Below the pieces are notes generated by a model. That model made no database searches and was not told the origin of the DNA. It was given only the letters and a program-made list of their open reading frames with translations. The position numbers were made by a program, and so were the translations under genes. A stretch of DNA of 64,000 nt from Pseudomonas oryzihabitans (GTDB lineage Bacteria; Pseudomonadota; Gammaproteobacteria; Pseudomonadales; Pseudomonadaceae): assembly GCF_007665395.1 (NCBI RefSeq), contig NZ_VDND01000001.1, forward strand, positions 372,001-436,000, written 5' to 3'. Below, one piece after another: positions 51,592 through 62,349 of this stretch (its first letter is position 1; every line of letters starts with the position of its first letter).

Positions 51592-52009
51592 CCCGCGGCC
51601 AGATTTCACAGGTACGCATCCTGGCAGGTGATTGGCTTCACGGGGACGCCGAGCAGATAGCCGCCGGCCGTGATGGCCGATTTCGCCACTGCGCCAAGCT
51701 CCTTTTCACCGGTTACCGCGCCACTCACCGCCGAACCAAGCTGACGCCACGCGTTAATCGCCTATCAGGCCGGTGATATGGATCCCGGATGACCGCTCAG
51801 GGCGGCGCCGAGGATGTCATGCAGCACTGGGAAGGCTGACACGCCGAAACCCGGGGTGCTCTTGGCCACCCAGACGCGGTGCTCTCGTCCTTGTCCTCGT
51901 CCGGCCCCTTGCCGATGAGCATGGTCGGCGATGTCTTGGTGATCATCCGGAAGATCTCTGCAGGCGTGCGCATCCCCTCCAGCACCGCCGCAGCGATGCG
52001 CTGAGGCCG
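51592..52009. other. Non-coding remnant of an integrated element
   Basis: No intact gene is supported here. On the minus strand, short protein-like pieces (AVTGEKELGAVAKSAITAGG, EIFRMITKTSPTMLIGKGPD) appear in different frames with stops between them, consistent with decayed phage genes. Confidence 0.45.
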
Positions 52010-52013
52010 GACG

Positions 52014-52430
52014 TACAACCTGCCCAGCTGCCTCAACGAACGGTCGACCCACGCCCTGCGCTCCACCCAGCAGCACACCGAGCGGCGTCGGAAGGGCTCG
52101 GGCAAGACCAAGAAGAAACCGTTCGTCTTCCCGCCGTCGAAGAACGCCAAGCACGTGAAGCAGACGTCAGACGTCCACCACCAATGGAGACCGGCACTCG
52201 ATGCCCTAGGCATCCGCCATCGGCCGCCGTACAACTGCCGCCACACCTATGCCACAATATGCCTCATGTCGGGCATGAACCCCGCCTTCATTGCAGGCCA
52301 GCTAGGCCACAGCGTGCAGATGCTGCTATCGACCTATGCCCGCTGGATCTCCTCCCAATCCGACTGGAACGAAATCGCAAAGCTGCAGATTGGCCCCAAA
52401 TTGGCCCCGGCGGCAATCGAACCAGCCTGA
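52014..52430 (+). pseudogene. 3' remnant of a tyrosine recombinase (phage integrase) gene
   Basis: The open frame carries the C-terminal catalytic part of a tyrosine integrase: PYNCRHTYATICLM (the Arg-His box), GQLGHSVQMLLSTYARW (LGH and the nucleophile Tyr). It is preceded by QQHTERRRKGSGKTKKKPF, a typical upstream strand region. The N-terminal core-binding domain and the first catalytic Arg are missing, because sequence before about 52010 is unrelated. Only 21 bases separate its stop from the TTG start of ybiT. The integration event therefore reached the very front of ybiT. Confidence 0.75.
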
Positions 52431-52451
52431 AACCCTTTACAGGTAAGCCCT

Positions 52452-54041
52452 TTGATCTCCACCGCTAACATCACCATGCAGTTTGGCGCCAAGCCGCTGT
52501 TCGAGAACGTGTCCGTCAAATTCGGCAACGGCCACCGCTATGGCCTGATCGGCGCCAACGGCTGCGGCAAGTCCACCTTCATGAAGATCCTCGGGGGCGA
52601 TCTCGAACCCACCGGCGGCCAGGTGATGCTCGAACCCAACGTCCGCCTGGGCAAGCTGCGCCAGGATCAGTTCGCCTATGAAGACTGCACGGTCATCGAC
52701 ACCGTGATCATGGGCCACGCCGAACTGGCCAAGGTCAAGGCCGAGCGCGACCGCATCTACTCTCTGCCGGAAATGAGCGAAGACGACGGCATGGCCGTGG
52801 CCGAACTGGAGGTGCAGTTCGCCGAATTCGACGGCTACACCGCCGAAGCCCGTGCCGGCGAACTGCTGCTGGGCCTGGGCATTCCGCAGGACCAGCACTT
52901 CGGCCCCATGAGCGCCGTCGCGCCCGGCTGGAAGCTGCGCGTGCTGCTGGCCCAGGCCCTCTTCTCCGATCCGGAACTGCTGCTGCTCGACGAACCGACC
53001 AACCACCTGGACATCAACACCATCCGCTGGCTGGAAGGCATCCTGGTCGCGCGCAACAGCACCATGATCATCATTTCCCACGACCGTCACTTCCTGAACA
53101 GCGTCTGCACCCACATGGCCGACCTGGACTATGGCGAGCTGCGCCTGTTCCCCGGCAACTACGACGAGTACATGACCGCGGCCACCCAGGCCCGCGAGCG
53201 GCTGCTGTCGGACAACGCCAAGAAGAAGGCCCAGATCGCCGAACTGCAGCAGTTCGTCAGCCGCTTCTCGGCCAACGCCTCCAAGGCCAAGCAGGCCACC
53301 AGCCGGGCGCGGCAGATCGACAAGATCCAGCTGGACGAGGTCAAGCCGTCCAGTCGGGTCAGCCCCTTCATCCGTTTCGAGCAGTACAAGAAGCTGCACC
53401 GCCAGGCGGTGACGCTGGAAAACGTTACCCAGGGCTTCGATGGCACCCCGCTGTTCAAGCGCCTGGGCCTGCAGATCGAAGCCGGCGAGCGGGTCGCCAT
53501 CATCGGCCCCAACGGGATCGGCAAGACCACCCTGCTGCGCACCCTGGTGGGTGAACTGACGCCGCAGAGCGGCGAGGTGAAATGGACCGACAGCGCCGAC
53601 GTCGGCTACTTCGCCCAGGACCACGCGGATGACTTCGCCGACGACACGACCCTGTTCGACTGGATGGGCCAGTGGACGCAAGGCGGGGAGCAACTGGTAC
53701 GCGGCACCCTCGGCCGCATGCTGTTCTCCAGCGACGACATCCAGAAATCGGTCAAGGTCATCTCCGGTGGCGAGCAGGGTCGCATGCTGTTCGGCAAACT
53801 GATCCTGAAGAAGCCCAACGTGCTGGTGATGGATGAACCCACCAACCACCTCGACATGGAATCCATCGAGGCGCTGAACCTGGCGCTGGAAAACTATCCG
53901 GGCACCCTGATCTTCGTCAGCCACGACCGTGAATTCGTCTCCTCGCTGGCCACGCGCATCCTCGACATGAGCGAGAGCGGCGTAGTGGATTTCAGCGGCA
54001 GCTACGACGACTACCTGCGCAGCCAGGGCATCAACGGCTGA
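52452..54041 (+). CDS. ybiT: ABC-F family ATPase YbiT
   Basis: The 529-aa ABC-F protein (no membrane domain) has two ATPase modules. Module 1: Walker [10 protein letters not shown], degenerate signature [15 protein letters not shown], Walker [13 protein letters not shown]. Module 2: [30 protein letters not shown]. The P-site tRNA-interaction linker between them ([20 protein letters not shown]) is present. YbiT-type proteins act on the ribosome. The start is an unusual TTG at 52452 with AGGT upstream; the second Met is too far inside. The integrase remnant occupies the region where its promoter should be. Confidence 0.93.
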   Translation: MISTANITMQFGAKPLFENVSVKFGNGHRYGLIGANGCGKSTFMKILGGDLEPTGGQVMLEPNVRLGKLRQDQFAYEDCTVIDTVIMGHAELAKVKAERDRIYSLPEMSEDDGMAVAELEVQFAEFDGYTAEARAGELLLGLGIPQDQHFGPMSAVAPGWKLRVLLAQALFSDPELLLLDEPTNHLDINTIRWLEGILVARNSTMIIISHDRHFLNSVCTHMADLDYGELRLFPGNYDEYMTAATQARERLLSDNAKKKAQIAELQQFVSRFSANASKAKQATSRARQIDKIQLDEVKPSSRVSPFIRFEQYKKLHRQAVTLENVTQGFDGTPLFKRLGLQIEAGERVAIIGPNGIGKTTLLRTLVGELTPQSGEVKWTDSADVGYFAQDHADDFADDTTLFDWMGQWTQGGEQLVRGTLGRMLFSSDDIQKSVKVISGGEQGRMLFGKLILKKPNVLVMDEPTNHLDMESIEALNLALENYPGTLIFVSHDREFVSSLATRILDMSESGVVDFSGSYDDYLRSQGING

Positions 54042-54052
54042 CCGCCCCACCC

Positions 54053-54080
54053 GTGTAGTGGATCGCAGGATCCACTACAC
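54053..54080. terminator. 12-bp hairpin after ybiT
   Basis: GTGTAGTGGATC and GATCCACTACAC pair exactly around GCAG. They are followed by an A-run rather than a T-run, so it may be a transcript-end or REP-like hairpin rather than a classical terminator. The GTAG/CTAC ends echo the window's REP elements. Confidence 0.5.
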
Positions 54081-54081
54081 G

Positions 54082-54496
54082 AAAAAAATAGAGGGTGCCC
54101 TAAACAGTTACCCTAGGTATCATTTCGCACCGAAACGGGTACACGACCAGGATCGCCGCGATCATCACCTATCGTTTGCGCCGGGAGACCAGGGGTCTCC
54201 TGCCACGTCTCGTAACACGTAGCGCCCCCTCCCGGCACGCTCGACGGGTTCCCTGTCGCATCCCGATCTCCCCGCCTGGCACCGGCCTCCTCCGGTCCGC
54301 CAGGCCCCTTGCTCCCCGCTCGATAAATCAGAACATTGCCGGACGGCCGCTGTCGCAACTGACTGCCATGCCCTACCGGTTGCTCGCCCCTGCCTGGCCG
54401 TTCGCGGTCAGCCCGGGGTTGCCCAACTCGAGCGCGGGCTCCGACGCCCGCGCTCCCTCAGGTGTAAAGCGAGACACTGTCTCAGGAGTACGATGA
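54082..54496. other. Intergenic region upstream of mqo, no gene found
   Basis: These 415 bp carry no convincing coding sequence. There is a small perfect hairpin GGAGACC-AGG-GGTCTCC at 54184-54200. Several C-rich stretches occur, with CAGGAG at 54483-54488 as the mqo ribosome site. A long 5' leader for mqo is possible. No known riboswitch pattern was recognised. Confidence 0.4.
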
Positions 54497-55993
54497 ATGC
54501 ACAGTGGTAACGAAGAGTCGGATTTCGTTTTCGTCGGCGCGGGAATCATGAGCGCGACCCTGGCGGTCATGCTCAAGGAACTGGAGCCCACGAGTACCGT
54601 CGAGGTGCTCGAGCTGCTCGACGTAGGCGCGGCGGAGAGTTCCAACCCCTGGAACAACGCCGGAACCGGCCATGCGGCCCTCTGCGAGTTGAACTACACG
54701 CCGGAAAAGGCGGACGGCAGCATCGACATCACCAAGGCGCTCAGCATCAACGCGATGTTCGAGGCGTCCAAGCAATTCTGGTCCTACCTGGTCGAGGAAG
54801 GTCACTTCGGCTCGCCGCGCGCCTTCATCAGCCCGGTGCCGCACATGTCCTTCGTCCATGGTGCCAAGGACATGGCCTTCCTGCGCAAGCGCTACGAGGC
54901 GCTCAAGGACCACGCCTGCTTCGACGGCATGGAGTATTCCGAAGACCACGCCAAGCTGCGCGAGTGGATGCCCCTGGTGATGGAAGGCCGGCCGGCCACC
55001 GAAGCCGTGGCGGCGACCCATGTGGGTGGCGGCACCGACGTCAACTTTGGCGCCCTGACCATGAGCCTGCTGGGCCACTTGCAGACCCGCAGCGGTACCA
55101 AGGTCAGCTACAACCAGAAGGTGGTGGACCTGAGCCGCGAGGCGGACCAGCGCTGGCGCCTGACCATCGAGGACAGCCGTTCCGGTGCCACGCGCACGCT
55201 GGTCGCCAAGTTCGTCTTCCTCGGCGCGGGTGGCGCGGCCCTCCCCCTGCTGCAGAAATCCGGCATTCCCGAGGGCGCCGGGTACGGCGGCTTCCCGGTG
55301 AGCGGCCAGTGGCTGCGTTGCGACGACCCGCACATCGTCGAACGGCACCAGGCCAAGGTCTATGGCCTGGCCGGCGTCAACTCGCCACCGATGTCGGTCC
55401 CGCACCTGGACACCCGCGTCGTGGATGGCAAGAAGTCCCTGCTGTTCGGGCCCTTCGCTGGCTTCACCACCAAGTTTCTCAAGCGTGGCTCCTTCCTCGA
55501 CCTGCCCAAGTCGATCAAGTCGGGCAACATCGGTCCGATGCTCGCCGTTGCGCGGGACAACATGCCGCTGACCCGCTACCTGGTCGGCCAGGTACTGCAG
55601 TCCTTCGACCAGCGCGTCGAGGAGCTGCGCGCCTTCTACCCCGCCGTGCGCAAGCAGGACTGGCGCCTGGAAGTGGCCGGCCAGCGGGTGCAGATCATCA
55701 AGAAGGATCCGCAGAAAGGCGGCGTGCTGCAATTCGGCACCGAGATCGTCGCCTCCGGTGACGGCACCATCGCCGCCCTGCTGGGCGCCTCCCCTGGTGC
55801 CTCCACCTCGGTCTCCATCATGCTGACCCTGGTCGAGCGCTGCTTCCCCAGCCGCTTCCAGAGCGAAGACTGGCAGGCCAAGCTGCGCACCATGTTCCCG
55901 GCCTTCGGTCACAAGCTGGCGGAAGAGCCGGAGCTGCTGCGCGAAGTGCGGGAACGCACGACCCGCGTGCTTCAGCTCGACCAGCCGGCCTGA
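54497..55993 (+). CDS. mqo: Malate:quinone oxidoreductase
   Basis: The 498-aa FAD-dependent membrane-associated enzyme oxidises malate to oxaloacetate and passes electrons to quinone in the TCA cycle. The N-terminal dinucleotide-binding motif appears as [41 protein letters not shown] (positions 48-68) and [17 protein letters not shown] are Mqo signatures. The ATG at 54497 is eight bases after CAGGAG. A nearer out-of-frame ATG at 54493 gives a five-codon reading that ends at once. Confidence 0.95.
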   Translation: MHSGNEESDFVFVGAGIMSATLAVMLKELEPTSTVEVLELLDVGAAESSNPWNNAGTGHAALCELNYTPEKADGSIDITKALSINAMFEASKQFWSYLVEEGHFGSPRAFISPVPHMSFVHGAKDMAFLRKRYEALKDHACFDGMEYSEDHAKLREWMPLVMEGRPATEAVAATHVGGGTDVNFGALTMSLLGHLQTRSGTKVSYNQKVVDLSREADQRWRLTIEDSRSGATRTLVAKFVFLGAGGAALPLLQKSGIPEGAGYGGFPVSGQWLRCDDPHIVERHQAKVYGLAGVNSPPMSVPHLDTRVVDGKKSLLFGPFAGFTTKFLKRGSFLDLPKSIKSGNIGPMLAVARDNMPLTRYLVGQVLQSFDQRVEELRAFYPAVRKQDWRLEVAGQRVQIIKKDPQKGGVLQFGTEIVASGDGTIAALLGASPGASTSVSIMLTLVERCFPSRFQSEDWQAKLRTMFPAFGHKLAEEPELLREVRERTTRVLQLDQPA

Positions 55994-56060
55994 CCCCACC
56001 TGGATGGCCCACTGGCGGGCCATCCCTGCTCCTGACGTTCCCCACCCCAGCAAAACCGCC

Positions 56061-56081
56061 CCCTCTCCCCTTGGGAGAGGG
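56061..56081. repeat. CCCTCTCCC/GGGAGAGGG hairpin between mqo and ggt
   Basis: A nine-base stem with a CTT loop is followed by TTGGGGTGAGGGG, a form of the widespread CCCTCTCC...GGGTGAGGG repeat of high-GC proteobacteria. Its position between convergent genes suggests it also serves as transcript end. Confidence 0.55.
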
Positions 56082-56115
56082 TTGGGGTGAGGGGCTATCG
56101 CCCTCCGACGCCCGC

Positions 56116-57948
56116 CTAATCCCCCAACGCCGCGCCCTCCCGCCGCGGATCGGCACCGCCCTGCCAGCCTGATCCCACCCGCCGAATGACCTGGATGCCA
56201 CTGGTCATCTCGTCCTCGCGCACCTCATGGCCGCGCGCCTCCAGCGCCTGGCGCAACCCGGCCGTGGTCTCGCCTCTTTCAAGCTCGGTAGGCCCATTGC
56301 GGCTGCCAAAATTAGGCAGTCCTGCCGCCGCCTGGGCATCCAGTTGCCAGTCCAGCAAGCCGACCAGGGTCTTGACCACGTAGCCGGCGATCTGCGAACC
56401 ACCCGGCGAACCCAGCGCGGCGACCAGCTCGCCGCTGTCTCGATCGAACACCAGCGTCGGCGACATGGTGGACCGTGGCCGCTTGCCGGGCTCCACCCGG
56501 TTGGCCACGGGCAGGCCCTTCTCCCGCGGCAGGAAGGAAAAGTCCGTCAGCTGGTTGTTGAGCATGAAGCCCTGCACCATCAGGTGGGAACCGAAGTAGC
56601 TCTCTACCGTGGTGGTCATGGACAGAGCGCCGCCCCAGGCATCCGCCGCCACCACCTGGGAGGTGGAGATGCGCAGCGGCGAGCGATCCGGCGCCCAGGC
56701 CAGGGTCGGGCCGGGCGGAACCCCCGGCGTGGCCTTGCCCAGGCTGCGCTCGCCGACCTGCTGCGCACGACTGGCCAGATACCCAGGATCGAGCAGACCC
56801 TTGACGTTCACCGGCACCTGCTCCGGATCGGCCACGTACTGGGCGCGATCGGCATAGGCCAGGCGCTCGGCTTCGGCGATCAGATGGACCGCCTCCGGGC
56901 GCGGCTCCTGGGCCGCCGGTAGCGAGGTGGGCACGGGGCGCAGCGGCGCCAAGGCCCAGGCGGGGTCGCGCGCCTCCAGCGCCTGCAGGATCCCCAGCGT
57001 CTGGGCCACGGTGAGGCCGCCGGCCGGCGGCGGCATGCCGCAGACGCGCCAGCGGTGATAGTCCGTGCACAGCGGCGCACGGGCCTTGGCGCGGTAGCGG
57101 GCGAGATCGGCAAGACTCAGGCTGCCGGGATTGGCGCTGCCCTGGACGGCCGTCGCGATGGCCTGGGCCAGCTCGCCGCGATAGAGCGCCCCGGCCCCCT
57201 CCCTGGCGATCAGCGCCAGGCTGTCGGCGAGCGCCGGGTTACGCAGGCGGGTGCCCACCGGCTTCACCTGGCCCTGGGCATCCAGGTAGAGGGCGGCCAT
57301 CTCGGGCGACTGCTTGAGGAAGGGGTCTTGGACGAGCTGGTTGTACAGCCGCGGCGACAGCGGAAAGCCGTCCCGCGCCAGGCGGATGGCCGGTTCGAAC
57401 AGGGTCGGCCAAGCCAGCTTGCCATGGTCGCGGTGGGCCAGTTCCAGCGCGCGCAACACCCCCGGCACGCCCACCGAGCGCCCGCCGATGCGGGCCTCCT
57501 CGAAGGCCATGGGAGTGCCATCCGCATGCAGGAAGAGGCGCTCCGTGGCACCGGCTGGCGCGGTCTCGCGACCGTCGTAGGCCTGGACCCTACGGCCGTC
57601 CCAATAGAGCAGGAAGGCGCCACCCCCGATACCGGAGGACTGCGGCTCGACCAGGGTCAGGACGGCCTGCATGGCGATGGCGGCATCGATGGCGCTGCCG
57701 CCCTGAAGCAGGATCTCCCGTCCCGCCTCGGCGGCCAGTGGATTGGCCGCGGCTGCCATGGCACGCCTGGCCTCGCTGGCCACGAGCCCCGCCCGATAGC
57801 CGGAAGCGGCTTCCGGGGCCTGGGGGAGCGTCGCCTTCGGGCTGGACGCGCAGCCGGAGAGGGTCAAGGACAGCAGCAGTGAGGAAAGCAGCGAGGGAGG
57901 AAGGCGCAACGGGTATCTCCTGGGCAAGGGGCGGCGTTCGCCTGCCAA
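56116..57948 (-). CDS. ggt: Gamma-glutamyltransferase, lipoprotein type
   Basis: The 610-aa precursor is an Ntn hydrolase that self-cleaves at the catalytic Thr in RISTSQVVAADAWGG, which aligns with E. coli Thr391 in TTHYSVVDKDG as recalled. It then transfers or hydrolyses gamma-glutamyl groups, for example from glutathione. Further marks are GGSAIDAAIAMQAVLTLVEP, SSGIGGGAFLLYWDG, GFMLNNQLTDFSF and GSPGGSQIAG. The signal ends in a lipobox (SLTLSGCASS), so the enzyme is probably lipid-anchored rather than free in the periplasm. It is convergent with mqo. Confidence 0.9.
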   Translation of the reverse strand: MAGERRPLPRRYPLRLPPSLLSSLLLSLTLSGCASSPKATLPQAPEAASGYRAGLVASEARRAMAAAANPLAAEAGREILLQGGSAIDAAIAMQAVLTLVEPQSSGIGGGAFLLYWDGRRVQAYDGRETAPAGATERLFLHADGTPMAFEEARIGGRSVGVPGVLRALELAHRDHGKLAWPTLFEPAIRLARDGFPLSPRLYNQLVQDPFLKQSPEMAALYLDAQGQVKPVGTRLRNPALADSLALIAREGAGALYRGELAQAIATAVQGSANPGSLSLADLARYRAKARAPLCTDYHRWRVCGMPPPAGGLTVAQTLGILQALEARDPAWALAPLRPVPTSLPAAQEPRPEAVHLIAEAERLAYADRAQYVADPEQVPVNVKGLLDPGYLASRAQQVGERSLGKATPGVPPGPTLAWAPDRSPLRISTSQVVAADAWGGALSMTTTVESYFGSHLMVQGFMLNNQLTDFSFLPREKGLPVANRVEPGKRPRSTMSPTLVFDRDSGELVAALGSPGGSQIAGYVVKTLVGLLDWQLDAQAAAGLPNFGSRNGPTELERGETTAGLRQALEARGHEVREDEMTSGIQVIRRVGSGWQGGADPRREGAALGD

Positions 57949-57984
57949 GCCTAGCCCATCACTCCCGACCGCGCTGCCCAGGCC

Positions 57985-58484
57985 CTAGAAGAGCGGCAAC
58001 TGGCGGTGCAGCACGCCCCCACAGAGCACATCGAGCCACAGCAACTGGTGCAGCGCCACGATGGCGAAGAACACCAGGCGGAAGCGCACCTTGACCGTCT
58101 TGTGGCGGAAACGCTGCTGGGCGATCAGGGCGCCGGGCCAGCCGCCGAGCAATTCACCCAGGTGCAGCGCCCGCTCTGGCACCCGCCAGCCCTTGTCGCG
58201 GGCCCGCTGCTTGTCATGCCGGTAGAGCAGGAAGGTGACGACGCTGGCCAGCAGGTACAACGCCAGCGGCCAGAGCATCCCGCGGCCGATCGCCAGCGAC
58301 AGCAGGCCGACCAGGGGCAGTACGAAGACCCCGATCTGCAGCAGCAGCAACATGTCCTGGCGGGCGATGGCCGCGCGTTGCTGATAGGGCGTCGGCGCCG
58401 CGCCGCGCGGGGTGCTCTTCGACGCCGTGGACTGCTTGGACGCACGAGCCGGCTTGCGCCGGCTCTGGGGTTCCTGCTCGGGCT

Positions 58485-58488
<4 letters not shown>
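57985..58488 (-). CDS. DUF1294 membrane protein
   Basis: The 167-aa protein starts at a GTG (58486-58488) that overlaps the uppP stop by four bases (GTGA). The basic N-terminal 40 residues ([20 protein letters not shown]) replace the cold-shock domain found in longer relatives. The rest has three to four hydrophobic helices and the DUF1294 core [20 protein letters not shown] with [14 protein letters not shown], given as the region 95-130. Function is unknown; coupling with uppP hints at an envelope role only by context. Confidence 0.8.
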
Positions 58489-59321
<833 letters not shown>

Positions 59322-59552
59322 GGTATTACTCCATCCAAGTGAAACATTTGCAGGTAGCCGGAGCGGCAGGCTCCGGCGGCAACGGGGTTCGAACCGTGAC
59401 GCTCCGCGGGGCGTAGCCCTTCGCGGTACCCAGGACAACAAGTGCGGCGTGTGGCCGCCCGGCACCTTACCAGAGCGAGACCGGTTGAAGAGACCGATGA
59501 ACGGCCAATAGGTGCCGTACAATGGCGAATCGAATCTCTCCGGATGTGAAGC

Positions 59553-60152
59553 ATGTCGTTTCTGGAACCCCTCGCCACCTTCATGGGCATGTCCACGGTG
59601 GAGCTGGTCGCCGCCGTCCTGGGCATCGTCGCGGTCTGGCTCACCGTGCGGCAAAACATCTGGGGCTGGCCCATCGGCCTGGTGATGGTGGTGCTCTACG
59701 TCTGGATCTTCTACGACGTGAAGCTCTACTCGGACATGCTGTTGCAGTGCGTCTACGCGGTGCTGCAACTCTACGGCTGGTGGCAGTGGCTGCGCGGCGG
59801 CCAGGAGCATCAGGGGCGGACGGTCACCTCGCTCGGCGCGAAACCGATCGCCGGTGGCCTGGCCGTCGGCGCGGCCGGCAGCGTCCTGCTCGGCTATCTG
59901 ATGGGCACCCATACCGACGCCGCGCTGCCCTGGCTGGATGCGGCGCTGACCGCCTTCAGCCTGGTCGCCCAGTTCTGGATGGCGCAGAAGCGCCTGCAAT
60001 GCTGGGCGCTCTGGTTCGTGCTGGATGTCATCTACGTCGGCCTCTTCTACTACAAGGGGCTCTACCCCACCGCCGTCCTCTACGCCGTGTTCGTCGGCCT
60101 GGCGGCCTACGGCTGGCGCGACTGGCGCTGGGCGCTGGTGCACCGGCGATGA
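59553..60152 (+). CDS. pnuC: PnuC-type nicotinamide riboside transporter
   Basis: The 199-aa membrane protein of the PnuC family has six to seven helices and the family patterns [37 protein letters not shown] and [20 protein letters not shown]. PnuC proteins facilitate uptake of nicotinamide riboside, which a cytosolic kinase traps. That kinase is encoded by the next gene with a four-base ATGA overlap. The gene is divergent from uppP; the 230-bp gap shows hairpins but no recognised riboswitch. Confidence 0.9.
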   Translation: MSFLEPLATFMGMSTVELVAAVLGIVAVWLTVRQNIWGWPIGLVMVVLYVWIFYDVKLYSDMLLQCVYAVLQLYGWWQWLRGGQEHQGRTVTSLGAKPIAGGLAVGAAGSVLLGYLMGTHTDAALPWLDAALTAFSLVAQFWMAQKRLQCWALWFVLDVIYVGLFYYKGLYPTAVLYAVFVGLAAYGWRDWRWALVHRR

Positions 60153-60676
60153 AGGTCGTGGTGCTGACCGGCCCGGAGTCGAGTGGCAAGTCCTGGCTAA
60201 CCACCACCCTGAGCGAGCACTTCGGCGCCGTGCAGGTGGACGAATACGTGCGCGAGTACTGCGCGCGGCATGGCACCGAGACCACCCTGGCGGATGTGGA
60301 GGTGATCGCTCGGGAACAGCTCCGCCGGGAAGACATCGCCCGCGCGACCGCCCCGCCGCTGTTGCTGCTGGATACCCATCTGCTCAGCAACCTGCTGTGG
60401 AGCCGACTGCTGTTCGGCTCCGCGCCCGCTTGGCTGGAACCCGCCCTGCTCGCCCGCCGCTACGATCTGCATCTGCTGCTCGATCCCCGCGGCGTCGCCT
60501 GGCAGGACGACGGCCAGCGCTGTCAGCCGGGGCTGGGCGAACGTCTCGCCTTCTTCGAGCGCTGCCGGGAGTGGTTGCAGGCCCATGGACAAGCCACCCT
60601 GGAAATCAGCGGTGACTGGGCCGAGCGGCAAAGGGCCGCGCTGGCCGCGGTGCACCTCTTGCTGCACGCGGCCTGA
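60149..60676 (+). CDS. NadR-like nicotinamide riboside kinase (AAA_28)
   Basis: The 175-aa P-loop kinase has Walker [28 protein letters not shown] and the [19 protein letters not shown] block of the NadR kinase domain. It would phosphorylate nicotinamide riboside to NMN. It lacks the NMN adenylyltransferase and HTH domains of full-length NadR, so another enzyme must convert NMN to NAD. It is translationally coupled to pnuC. Confidence 0.85.
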   Translation: MKVVVLTGPESSGKSWLTTTLSEHFGAVQVDEYVREYCARHGTETTLADVEVIAREQLRREDIARATAPPLLLLDTHLLSNLLWSRLLFGSAPAWLEPALLARRYDLHLLLDPRGVAWQDDGQRCQPGLGERLAFFERCREWLQAHGQATLEISGDWAERQRAALAAVHLLLHAA

Positions 60677-60713
60677 CCCCCCGGTAGAATGACGCCCTGT
60701 ACCGGAGAACGCC

Positions 60714-61268
60714 ATGCACGACGACGATGCCTCTTTCGCTGACTTCACCCGCGGGATCCGTCCGCTCAAGCAGGACCACGCCGACACCGGCAAGCCGCGC
60801 GCCAATGCGGGGCAGATCGCCCAGCGCCGGGCCGATGCGATCCGGACCACTGCTAGCATCCGGGTCGATGGCCTGAGCGACGCCTTCGTCATCGATGTCG
60901 GCGCCGAGGACGAACTCTACTGGGGGCGCGACGGTCTGCAGGACGCTCAGCTGAGGCGCCTCAAGGGGGGCCAGATCCCCTTCGAGGGCAGCCTCGACCT
61001 GCACGGCATGACCGTGGAGAAGGCCCGGGAAACCCTCTGGGACTTCCTCGCCGAGGCGACGCGCCTGGAGATCCGCTGCGTCCGCGTGACCCATGGCAAG
61101 GCCGCCCGCCTGGATGGCCGCCGCCCCTTGATCAAGAGTCACGTCAACACCTGGCTCCGCCAGCATCCCCAGGTGCTGGGCTTCACCTCCTGCCTGCCCC
61201 GCCACGGCGGTACCGGCTCGCTTTATGTCTTGCTCAAGCGCACCATGCTCGAAGGTCGCGACGAATGA
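60714..61268 (+). CDS. Smr domain protein (YfcN/SmrB-like)
   Basis: The 184-aa protein has a basic, unstructured N-terminal half and a C-terminal Smr domain with D95-LHG98 and THGKAARLDGR. The SCLPRHGGTGSLYVLLKR strand ends it. Smr proteins of the SmrB group cleave mRNA at collided ribosomes; others act on nucleic acid in repair or recombination. Length and motif order fit the YfcN/SmrB group, but this is an inference. It is followed by folE after 63 bp. Confidence 0.85.
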   Translation: MHDDDASFADFTRGIRPLKQDHADTGKPRANAGQIAQRRADAIRTTASIRVDGLSDAFVIDVGAEDELYWGRDGLQDAQLRRLKGGQIPFEGSLDLHGMTVEKARETLWDFLAEATRLEIRCVRVTHGKAARLDGRRPLIKSHVNTWLRQHPQVLGFTSCLPRHGGTGSLYVLLKRTMLEGRDE

Positions 61269-61331
61269 GTCTGTGACTCGGGTGACGTCTCATCCGAGCG
61301 CCTTCTTCCTTATCGATAAACAGGAACCCAA

Positions 61332-61880
61332 ATGTCTCTCGAACAGCACTACTCCTCGATTCTGACCGGACTCGGCGAAGACATCGGCCGGGAGGGGCTG
61401 GTGGATACGCCCAAGCGGGCCGCCAAGGCCATGCAGTATCTCTGCCGCGGCTACAGCCAGACGCTGGAGGAAGTGGTGGGCGACGCCCTCTTCACCTCGG
61501 ACAACAGCGAGATGGTGCTGGTCAAGAACATCGAGCTGTATTCCCTGTGCGAGCACCACATGCTGCCCTTCATCGGCAAGGCGCACGTGGCCTATATGCC
61601 CAGCGGCAAGGTGCTGGGGCTGTCCAAGGTGGCGCGCATCGTCGACATGTTCGCCCGCCGCCTGCAGATCCAGGAGAACATGACCCGGCAGATCGCCGAG
61701 GCCATCGAGAAGGTCACCGGTGCGGCCGGCGTGGCCGTGGTGATCGAGGCGCAGCACATGTGCATGATGATGCGCGGGGTGGAGAAGCAGAATTCCTCCA
61801 TGGTCACCTCGGTGATGCTGGGTCAATTCCGCGCCAGCGACGCCACCCGCGCCGAATTCCTCAGCCTGATCAATCGCTGA
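61332..61880 (+). CDS. folE: GTP cyclohydrolase I
   Basis: The 182-aa enzyme makes dihydroneopterin triphosphate from GTP, the first step of folate (and other pterin) synthesis. The zinc site is C73-E-H75-H76 ([10 protein letters not shown]), and [15 protein letters not shown] carries further active-site residues. [11 protein letters not shown] is the family start region. Pseudomonas often has more than one folE paralogue; nothing here says which pathway this copy serves. CAGGAA precedes the ATG. Confidence 0.93.
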   Translation: MSLEQHYSSILTGLGEDIGREGLVDTPKRAAKAMQYLCRGYSQTLEEVVGDALFTSDNSEMVLVKNIELYSLCEHHMLPFIGKAHVAYMPSGKVLGLSKVARIVDMFARRLQIQENMTRQIAEAIEKVTGAAGVAVVIEAQHMCMMMRGVEKQNSSMVTSVMLGQFRASDATRAEFLSLINR

Positions 61881-61941
61881 GCCCACCGCGACGTCCGCCG
61901 CCCTGGAGGGTCGAATCCCGAAACCTCCAGGAGCCCTGCCC

Positions 61942-62247
61942 ATGCCGGACGTCCATAGCCTCACCCTGCTCAGGGCCCAGCCCGAACGCTCCCCGGCGCT
62001 GGGCGCCCATCTGCTGGATCTGGCGCCGCTGGCCCGCCAGGACCCTGGCTGCCTGGACTACCAGGTATTCCAAGGCAGCGAAGACGGCGATCTCTGGGTG
62101 ATCCAGGCCCGCTGGGCCTCGGTGGCGGCCCAGGACGATCACTTCAACCAGCCGCACACCCTCGCCTTCCTCGACGAATTGCCCAAGCTGGCGGACGAGG
62201 TGGACCTGTATCCGCTGGAGCCGAGAAGTCCGCTAGCGGGGCTTTGA
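61942..62247 (+). CDS. Antibiotic-biosynthesis-monooxygenase (ABM) fold protein
   Basis: The 101-aa protein is of the ABM/YgiN fold: HSLTLLRAQPERSPALGAHL, then QDPGCLDYQVFQGSEDGDLW and QDDHFNQPHTLAFLDELPKL. Such small ferredoxin-like dimers include quinol monooxygenases and haem-degrading enzymes, but many have no known activity. CCAGGAG lies upstream of the ATG. A REP repeat pair follows 20 bases after the stop. Confidence 0.78.
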   Translation: MPDVHSLTLLRAQPERSPALGAHLLDLAPLARQDPGCLDYQVFQGSEDGDLWVIQARWASVAAQDDHFNQPHTLAFLDELPKLADEVDLYPLEPRSPLAGL

Positions 62248-62267
62248 TAGGCCCTCAGGCGACATCA

Positions 62268-62322
62268 ATCGCGGCCATGGGCCGCTCCTACAGGCCTGGT
62301 AGGAGCGGCCCATGGCCGCGAT
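62268..62322. repeat. Perfect 24-bp inverted REP pair
   Basis: Arms 62268-62291 and 62299-62322 are exact reverse complements around a 7-bp spacer. Each contains GTAGGAGCGGCCCATGG or its complement, the Pseudomonas GTAGGAGCGG-type REP. It is related to the longer pair at 26611-26748 and likely doubles as the transcript end of the ABM gene. Confidence 0.88.
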
Positions 62323-62349
62323 AAAGCCACTCAGCGGGCGCATGACCTC

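Noticed and set aside
51773..52468. 231-codon plus-strand open frame over the integrase remnant
   Set aside because: It is out of frame with the recognisable integrase motifs and merges unrelated decayed sequence with the ybiT start.
54493..54510. Five-codon upstream reading frame overlapping the mqo start
   Set aside because: Its ATG is only four bases from the ribosome site and it ends at once; regulatory use is possible but nothing supports it.
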